A stretch of 64,000 bases of DNA from NCBI GenBank assembly GCA_030549205.1, contig JAUKTV010000017.1, positions 310,001 through 374,000 on the forward strand. Reading direction: 5' to 3'. The translations under genes and the position numbers were made by a program. The notes beneath the pieces were generated by a model. That model did no database searches. It saw only the letters and a list, made by a program, of their open reading frames with translations, and was not told the DNA's origin. Origin of the DNA: Apiosordaria backusii (Eukaryota; Ascomycota; Sordariomycetes; Sordariales; Lasiosphaeriaceae). Of this stretch, positions 57,221-64,000 are shown piece after piece; the stretch's first letter is position 1; each line of letters begins with the position of its first letter.

Positions 57221-58526
57221 GCTCAGACAAGAAGAGGGCGTCAAACCAGGTGATGGAGGTTGGAACTGACAGGCTCTGCGACGCTGGTGTAACCAAGCCA
57301 CACCACCTAGCGCTTAGAAAGCTTGAGTGACTAGGAGTACAGACAACAGACCAAACCTTATGTGGTTTTTGGAAATCATATCATGTACTCAACGCTTTCA
57401 CTCGTGCGCTTATGAGTTTCTCTAGCCTACCTTTACTGGCATTACCAAACCAGTTCAAACTCCGGATCACACTTTTCTCTTGATGAATTGACATGCTTGT
57501 TCAAGTACCGTCACCCACCCGCACATACTGAATGCTATTAAGGGGTTTGAGGTCCGATATGGTGTTAAGTTCAAGGTTCTGCCATACACCTCGGAAAACC
57601 GATAACACACCCAAGTGTTCGTGGCTTAGGTACATTAAATTGCAGGCACATGCAACAACCCCCAGATTAGACTATCTTGTGAACTAGGTTAATGTTGTCG
57701 TGGTCATGGACAAATACCATAACAATACCTACACTTTAAAGTTCATGAAACACGTATCCGTATTTGTTCGGAACTCCTAGACAGGGAATCGTGAGTCTAT
57801 GTCACCTGAGAATATAAATGCCTCCCAAAACCATAGGTAATATAGGTGTCCTCATTCTTATCCTGCCCTCTCAGTGGAGCTCTTCCAGTTCCTTGTGAAG
57901 CACAACATCTGACCTGATAGGAGACGACGGTTCTCCCAGGTACGTGTTCCCGCAGAACAAGAGCAACTCTGGCTGCGCTACACAACTCCGCATGGTAACA
58001 TGCGTTGCTCGATGCAAGCAAACACTTCTGTTGGGAGAATGACTATTGGTGGTACTCACTCACATCGATGCACCTGCCTTATTCAATGCAAGTCCTCAGA
58101 GATGCGAAGCCTATTGAGCCTGGAGGTTGCTGCACCAGCAGTGAACACACCCCTACAGAAGTCAGAAGATCAAAATCTCAGGCTTCCAGTCTATATGCCA
58201 TGCTCCTACCCTCTTGTCTGTAGGTTGCACCTTCCTCAACCTCTCAAGAGCTCCAGGACGCCCACAAAATTGTTTGATAGGCCTGTTGAAAACTCACGCA
58301 CATCTCTCGACTGCGCAATTAGGCCTGGTTTTACAAATCTAAGGCCCTGTTTATTTCAATTGAGGCGTGCCCAGGACTCAACATACCCCTTTCCACTATC
58401 CAAACAGGCCTCGCAAATATCTCACGACGCCTTAGAGCGATCCCACTACACCTTCCACAACTCATTGTACTCTTCTCAGTGTCCACTACTTCCTGCTCTA
58501 CCTTGGCCGAGGATAACACCGGCAAG
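57221..58526. other. 1.3-kb intergenic
   Basis: No supported gene; frames in 58000-58550 overlap in two frames and lack motifs. It contains the promoter of the membrane-protein gene. Confidence 0.45.
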
Positions 58527-60137
58527 ATGTTGCAAACCTCAGACCGAACCGTAGAGTTCATCGTCACTCTACCCAGTATGACAGCCGTCGCATTCATCGG
58601 CTTGTTCCTTCGATTCTTCTGCAAGATCAAGCATCAAAAGCCTGTGATGGTGGATGATTATCTGATGGCGGCCGCTTGGGTACTCTACTCTCATGTTCTG
58701 CTTTTACAGAACCTATTTCGACCTCCCAAATGCTGTCAGAGACAACAGACTAACACTACGACTCCAGATCCTAACATTCGCAAGCCTCTGCCTCCTCCTC
58801 GAATCAGTAACCAAATACGGCTACACCTTACACCGATCGCAGAGAATGCACTACCCATCAGGAGTCGCATCTCTCATCTCAATAGCACAAGGCCTGACTG
58901 TCGGCTCCGGAGCGATCGCAAAAGCCTCGATTGCGCTCACCCTCTGGCGAATCGCCCCTCTCCCCTGGCACAAGTTTGTCCTGAAGCTCATCACCGCGAT
59001 AACCATCTTGTCAACCATTGTGACAGCGGTCGTAATCTCCATCAAGATCCACGATGGCGATATGGAAACGGAGTGCATCTCCAACTCGACCGTCTGGCGT
59101 TTTGGCGTCTTCGTGGCTGGTAAGTGTGCCCCTTTATGTGATCAACACGGTCAGATGCTAACGTGTGCTTGTTCTTCGACCTAGTGTGGGGTGTCATCTC
59201 AGACTTTGTTCTTTCTGGTCTCCCTTGGTTCATGATTTGGAATCTTCACATGAGAAAAGCTGAAAAATACGGTCTTGGAGTCACGTTGAGCTTGGGTTGT
59301 GTGTACGTACTCGCTCTCATCCCCTGAATGTTTGACTGATACCCTTTTCACTAACGATTCTCACTTTTTAGAACTGGCATCCTCGGAATAATGAAACTCT
59401 CATACATGAACTGCGTCTCCGTCCTCCTCGTCGACATCGCATGTAAGCCAACCGCCAAAATCTTCATCCAAACATGTTTATTAATTAACTTCTCATCTAA
59501 AACAGACACCTCCATCGACATAGTAATCTACCACTTTGTCGAACCAACCGTCATCATCACAGCGGCCTGCGTCCCCGCCCTCCGCTTCTTCCTCAAGGAG
59601 ACGGCCCGCAACCGGCGCTCGGCGAGGGCGAGCGAGCTCCTGGACTTTGGTCCAGGGGCTGCCAACGCTCAGGGAAACCCTCCGCGGCTGATGCCGGGAG
59701 GCGGCAGAAGGTTCTCCATCCCCCGTCTGGACTCGGTCTCCTCGCTTGTGTCGCTGCCGGCCATGATGCAGGGGGGAAGGTCGTCGGAGTCGGGTCCCCT
59801 CGCGCCTGTCCGCCCCGCCCCGTTGCCTGGTGTTCGTGGCGGGACTCGTCCGGCTGCTGCCGTCACGACTGTGACGACTATCAGTGGGAGGCCTCCTACT
59901 GCTGCCGCTGCTGCTGCTGGTGGTGGTTCTGCTGGTGGTGGTGGAAGTTCCAGTCTGGCGGCTGTTGCGCGTCCTGGCGAGGGGCAGATTGTCAAGTCGA
60001 CGAGGGTGGTGGTGGTGTGCTCTGAGCCGCCGAGGGTGGAGCTGGAGGAGCCGCGGCCGTGGTCTTGGGCACGGCGGGGTGGGGATTTGGAGGCTGGGAT
60101 ATTGTCGTCGCGTGGGGAGGGGGGGAAGGAAGAGTAG
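58527..60137 (+). CDS. Rhodopsin-domain (PTH11-related) seven-helix membrane protein; probable one-base frameshift
   Basis: Helices with VDDYLM (after TM1), a Ser/Ala-rich GSGAIAKASIALTLWRI, WGVISDFVLSGLPWFMIWNL and YHFVEPTVIITAACVPALR match the fungal integral-membrane rhodopsin domain. That domain is found in PTH11-like receptors and many orphan proteins. The downstream exons are 59185-59302, 59372-59442 and 59506-60137 (introns GTAAGT, GTACGT, GTAAGC). The first part, 58527-59119, changes frame near 58683-58693 (TACTCTACTCTCATG) with no usable intron; removal of one base would connect the two helices. A Pro/Gly/Val-rich cytoplasmic tail of about 170 residues ends the protein. No CFEM domain is present, so it is not a classic PTH11. 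Confidence 0.72.
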
Positions 60138-60727
60138 ATTGGGGAGATCTGGGATGGTGTTTTGTGTTTTTTGGTTTTATTTTGAGACAAATGAATGGAA
60201 CAATCGGGGTATAAACCCCTGTGATGGACACATATATGCCTCGGACTTCCGCTGTGATGCCTTCAATGTTGGTTTCTACGCCTTGATTATTGTCATAGAC
60301 ACCTATGACTACTCTAATCATGCCTGTTGTCATCCCTGGTATGCCTGTTTGCTGTCTTCTTGGGCCTAATTTGGATTGTTGTGGGCGTTGTCAACATTTT
60401 GTCAGACAATTGAAAGACCTGTGAAGGCGTGGGAACGGTATTTCAGGGGAGGCATTGTCTGCACAGTTTGACTGCTGAAATCCGACTCGGCACCCGTAGA
60501 AGAAGCATACGGAGCCCGAGAATGAAACACACGGAGCGCCAAAATGGACCTGAACGAGCCCTCAGGAGTTAGAAATATGCGTCTCGATTCTTAATGTGCT
60601 CACAAATCTACATACAACCTCCCATCTAGATCAATTCCGGCTGTTGAAATACTCTCACCCGGGGTATCAATGTTGAACGCCTATCCCCCTCCCCCTCTCA
60701 CACTATCTCACCACCTCCCCAGCCAAT
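60138..60727. other. Convergent intergenic region
   Basis: 590 bases; no gene. Confidence 0.5.
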
Positions 60728-61891
60728 TTAAATAGACAAATCCTCCCCCCAAACCTCCTTCGCAATCTCCACCTCCAACCTCACCTTGGCCCACTGCTCC
60801 TCCTCACTCAAATCATTCCCCTCCACCGTCGAGCTAAACCCGCACTGATGGCTCAAGCAAAGCTGCTCCAGTCCCCTCGGGCAATACCCCGCCGCCTCCC
60901 TCAGCCTCCTCTTCACATCCTCCTTATCATCCAACCCCGCCTTCTTACTGCTCATAACCCCCAACACCACAATCTTGTCCTCCGGCAAGAACCTCAACGG
61001 CGTAAAATCCCCCGACCTCGCATCGTCATACTCCAAGAAATAAACATCCACATCCAGCTCCTTAAACAGCGTCTCCGCAACAGGCTCATACCCCCCCTCC
61101 GCAAACCACTGCGACCTAAAGTTCCCCCTGCACAAATGAATCCCAATAATCATATCCTTCGGCCGGTTGGCAACAGCCCGATTGATCAATTTCGCGTACT
61201 GTTTAGTAAGAGCCTGGGGATCTTCCACCCCGTGCCGTTTCGCCGCCTCGGCTCTCATCCCCTCGTCACAGAGATACGCCAAGTTGGTATCATCCAGCTG
61301 AACAAACCTACATCCCGCTTGATACAAATCCGCGATTTCCTCCTGATACACCTTGACCAAGTCATCGAAAAAATCCGGGTCCAGCTCCGGGTAGGCTTCC
61401 GTGGAGATCGCATCCCTCCCCCCGCGGAAGTGCACCATCGTCGGGCTGGGAATGCAAACTTTGGTGGTGACCTTCTTCTTCCCTTCCTTGTTCCAAGGGA
61501 TTTTGGCAACCTCCCCCTCGACAAACTTGTAATCCTCCACTTGGATCGCGTTCGGGTGGCCCAGCTTCCCGCTGACGACGATCTTGGGAGGGGTGACGCC
61601 GTGGGAGGTGACGTTGGTAGACGACAAAGACCCGTGGCGCTCCACGCCGGCGAGGTGCTGGAGGAAGTCAATGTGGAACCAGGCGCGGCGGAACTCGCCG
61701 TCTGTTACCGACTGGAGTCCGTTGGCAATTTGGGACTGGACGACGGTGGAGATGTGCTCGTCTTCGATGGCGCGGAGGGAGTCAAGGGAGATGGATTGGG
61801 TGTCGAGCTTTTCGCGAGCGTCGAGGATGGGTTTGGGGCGGAGGAAGGAGCCGACGTGGTCGGCGCGGTAGACGCCTGGGGGGAGGACCAT
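60728..61891 (-). CDS. MetE-like cobalamin-independent methyltransferase (C-terminal-domain-only type)
   Basis: Single exon, 387 residues. It has the fold and motifs of the C-terminal domain of cobalamin-independent methionine synthase: ADHVGSFLRP at the start, VTDGEFRR, IPSPTM, FVQLDDTN, IHLCRGN, FLEYDD, and SHQCGFSS at the end. The zinc ligands are in place: His252 and Cys254, Glu287, Cys350. It lacks the duplicated N-terminal half of true MetE (about 760 residues), so it belongs with short YxjG/YxjH-like proteins. These probably methylate homocysteine or a related thiol from a donor that is not settled. The MetE superfamily assignment is firm; the donor and acceptor are not. Confidence 0.88.
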   Translation of the reverse strand: MVLPPGVYRADHVGSFLRPKPILDAREKLDTQSISLDSLRAIEDEHISTVVQSQIANGLQSVTDGEFRRAWFHIDFLQHLAGVERHGSLSSTNVTSHGVTPPKIVVSGKLGHPNAIQVEDYKFVEGEVAKIPWNKEGKKKVTTKVCIPSPTMVHFRGGRDAISTEAYPELDPDFFDDLVKVYQEEIADLYQAGCRFVQLDDTNLAYLCDEGMRAEAAKRHGVEDPQALTKQYAKLINRAVANRPKDMIIGIHLCRGNFRSQWFAEGGYEPVAETLFKELDVDVYFLEYDDARSGDFTPLRFLPEDKIVVLGVMSSKKAGLDDKEDVKRRLREAAGYCPRGLEQLCLSHQCGFSSTVEGNDLSEEEQWAKVRLEVEIAKEVWGEDLSI

Positions 61892-61910
61892 TTTGGTTGT
61901 TGGGAATAAA

Positions 61911-61938
61911 GGGTGGTGGTGGTGGTGGTGGTGATGGT
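61911..61938. repeat. (GGT)n microsatellite upstream of the MetE-like gene
   Basis: At least seven GGT triplets immediately upstream of the MetE-like start (leftward gene), hence in its promoter or leader. Confidence 0.85.
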
Positions 61939-62152
61939 ACCGGGTCCAAGGGGTTGGGAATAGGGGTCTGGCAAACAGACGGGAGAGTTTTTTGGAGACA
62001 AAAGTTGACGGGATGCGGTCCTACCACACACACGGGCACAAGGGAGGGGGGGGGGGGTAACTCCCGCTACCTTATATATTCTCCTCTTCTTCCAACCCCC
62101 GTGAGGAGTAGTTGTCACTATGGAGACTAGTTGGCAAGCGATGTGGACCAGT

Positions 62153-62173
62153 ATATACATACATACATACATA
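62153..62173. repeat. (CATA)n microsatellite
   Basis: Four to five CATA tetramers in the upstream region of the MetE-like gene. Confidence 0.85.
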
Positions 62174-64000
62174 ACGTAGTCTGACTCCATCTCCTACTCG
62201 CCCACCCCCAAAACCATGGTCCCACGTTTGTTTTTTCGCGCTCCTATCCGCTATATCCGAATTAGCGATCGAATAGCATCACAGCATACCTCACAACACT
62301 CCTCCATTGTCTCTCTGCCGGCCAGGCACGCCCTCGTCAGACATGACCCAAACGGGTCTGTTTCTTGTGCGGGGTAGTGGGATTGTGGGAACGCAGCAAC
62401 GCTAAGTCTTGTTGTACCTGGCGTATCCTGTCTCCATATGGTGGGCGCGTCGCCTCTGGGGCCGGGAGTTGATGTTGATGTGCATGGCGGAGAAATAGAT
62501 TCCCCTCGCAGCAGACAACGATGATTGCGGCTGATTTCAGGTGGCGAGCAGTCTGGCGGGGCCGGCAATGTGCGGGGAGAGAAGGCCCGGTTTGCCGAGG
62601 GCCTAGGAGAGAAGGCGACATGCGCCGGTCTGGTTCGATGGGGGCTGGGCGCTTCGGCATATGTTCAGCTGGGGTTTGATTGAGTGTTCAGAGATTTGCA
62701 AGGTCGCGATGGAATCAGCGAGGATAGGAGGGAGGTTGATTGATTAGATGAGCCAATGGCATCTTGTGTGTAGGTAGTCTGCTCTATGAGCATGGCCTGC
62801 TGCCATTGGCCCAGTTACACACTTGAATTGAATTGTACAGACGGCCAAAATAAGTGTTTCATGAGATTGCCAACGCTGAACCAACTGCCGCCGTGCCAGT
62901 GGTTCTCGATGGATGGTTGTTGGGCGGCCGGCATCCGAGATCGCATTCGATGTGGATTCGAGGACCCCGTTTAGGTCTTGGCATCGAGGTTGGATCGGAT
63001 GGCGTCATGTGAATGCCCACAATGCTCCACGTTCACGTCGCGTCTTTCAATGTCTATTTGAACGTCCCGACTCCTACTCCGTAAATTTGAGCTCATTCAT
63101 TCTCATCAGTCATGAGAGCTTCACATTCAGAGGGTGCTACAAAACAACCCTCTCACACCTTGACCTCTCTCAACCTCTCACCCGCACTTAACTCCCCGGC
63201 CGAGAAAACGGCTGCTGGCATCACATCCTCAACATTAACCTTTTCAATTTATTCGGTACCTCTTCCCACCTCCATCTCATTAGCCCGCCTTACATCGTGC
63301 TACCATGGCACAAAAAGGGGAATCTGGCGCTGCAGGTGACCGTCACCACCTACCTTACCTATGACCTGACGTCCCACCGCAGCGGTTTATCTTCTCTAAA
63401 TACGCAGTAATGCTTCGTTTCAAATTACCCGCTCCCCCCGTTTCACAGCAAGAAAATGTTTCGTTGGGATTTGGGATTCCTGGGTCACTTGAACCCAGCC
63501 CAGCCACATTGGCCCGCCCATATTAGTGAGATTGTGTCACCTGCGATGTTGAGAATGTGAATTAAAGCTGAATCAAGTGGAGTGCTGGAGTGAAAGCGCC
63601 AAAGCAAGCAGAGTGAGGTAAGCGGTGTGTGTGGTTTTCATGAAAGTCCGAGCAGAAAAGAATTATGGGTTTCCTTGCTGTTGAGGGGTGGGGATGTCGA
63701 TCATGGCAAAGTCCCCTGAAAATCTTTACTGCATCCTTGAGCGCGATGCTGCAACACGTGTAAGACATTTTGTTGAAAAGTTTCACTGTTGCGGCCCTTG
63801 AAGATCTGATCGATCTTGCCGTGCGTGACGGTCGCATTTGTCTGCATATGGCTTGGCTCTTCAGCAATTTGTCGCATTGAAACCGTTGTCCTCAACTCAG
63901 GTACGCGGGAGGCAGGATTCAAAGATCATAATGGAAAATCACAAGCAGGTTTTCGCAGGGGGAAGAAAAGTTTGATAGTACGACAACATTTGTACTTCTG

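Larger units (their letters stand above)
61892..64000. other. 2.1-kb right-end region without recognised gene
   Basis: Contains microsatellites (GGT repeat at 61911-61938; CATA at 62153-62173) and a G12 run at 62046-62057. Only short frames exist up to the window end. Confidence 0.45.

Noticed and set aside
60848..61909. 353-codon + strand frame
   Set aside because: Antisense shadow of the MetE-like gene.
1..64000. CRISPR arrays, rRNA, Shine-Dalgarno-driven operons, phage elements
   Set aside because: None seen; the gene structure is eukaryotic with spliceosomal introns.

Overview
The window looks like nuclear DNA of a filamentous ascomycete (Pezizomycotina, probably Sordariomycetes). Genes are split by short introns of about 45-90 bases with GT...AG ends and CTAAC-type branch sites. 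Intergenic stretches are GC-moderate, and the families present are typical of moulds: a psi-factor oxygenase, a HET-domain protein, a PTH11/rhodopsin-domain membrane protein, a fungal opsin, GPI and CBM-like secreted proteins, a berberine-bridge-like oxidase, and a DUF7924 protein. No species name is claimed. Exon joints were worked out by hand from splice motifs, reading frame and family conservation.

Layout, left to right: DUF7924 PD-(D/E)XK-like protein running off the left end (-); secreted two-repeat CBM/cenC-like protein (+); GPI-anchored secreted protein (+); a nitrate reductase pseudogene split by a 608-bp TA-flanked MITE (-); tRNA-Gln and initiator tRNA-Met (+); a Ppo-type fatty-acid oxygenase (-); a DUF2235 hydrolase with a 15-base exon (+); a multi-apple-domain phospholipase A2-like secreted protein (-); a 2010-residue ZNFX1-like helicase with NF-X1 zinc fingers (-); a histidine phosphatase (-); pyruvate decarboxylase (+); a BBE-like FAD oxidase (+); a HET/coiled-coil/ankyrin protein (-); a Q/P/M-rich protein (-); a Ser-rich protein (-); a decayed intron-bearing tRNA-Ala-like locus; a six-fold CPV-motif protein (-) divergent from a microbial opsin (+); a 'WAGN' family protein (-); an MFS transporter remnant containing a second initiator tRNA-Met (-); a type-B carboxylesterase (+); a rhodopsin-domain membrane protein (+); and a MetE-like methyltransferase (-). 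The last 2.1 kb shows no gene.

There is no obvious biosynthetic cluster or operon-like unit; the genes appear mostly independent. Three themes stand out. (1) Gene decay and transposition: the nitrate reductase relic, the MITE with RIP-like C/T variation, and the MFS relic. (2) Single-base frameshifts in otherwise well-conserved genes (phospholipase-like, pyruvate decarboxylase, BBE oxidase), every one repaired by one extra G or C in a G/C run, which points to sequencing error or very recent mutation. (3) Possible novelty: the CPV-repeat, candidate heme-binding protein sharing a divergent promoter region with a proton-pump-like opsin, and a HET protein whose effector domain is joined directly to a coiled coil and ankyrin sensor without a visible NTPase.
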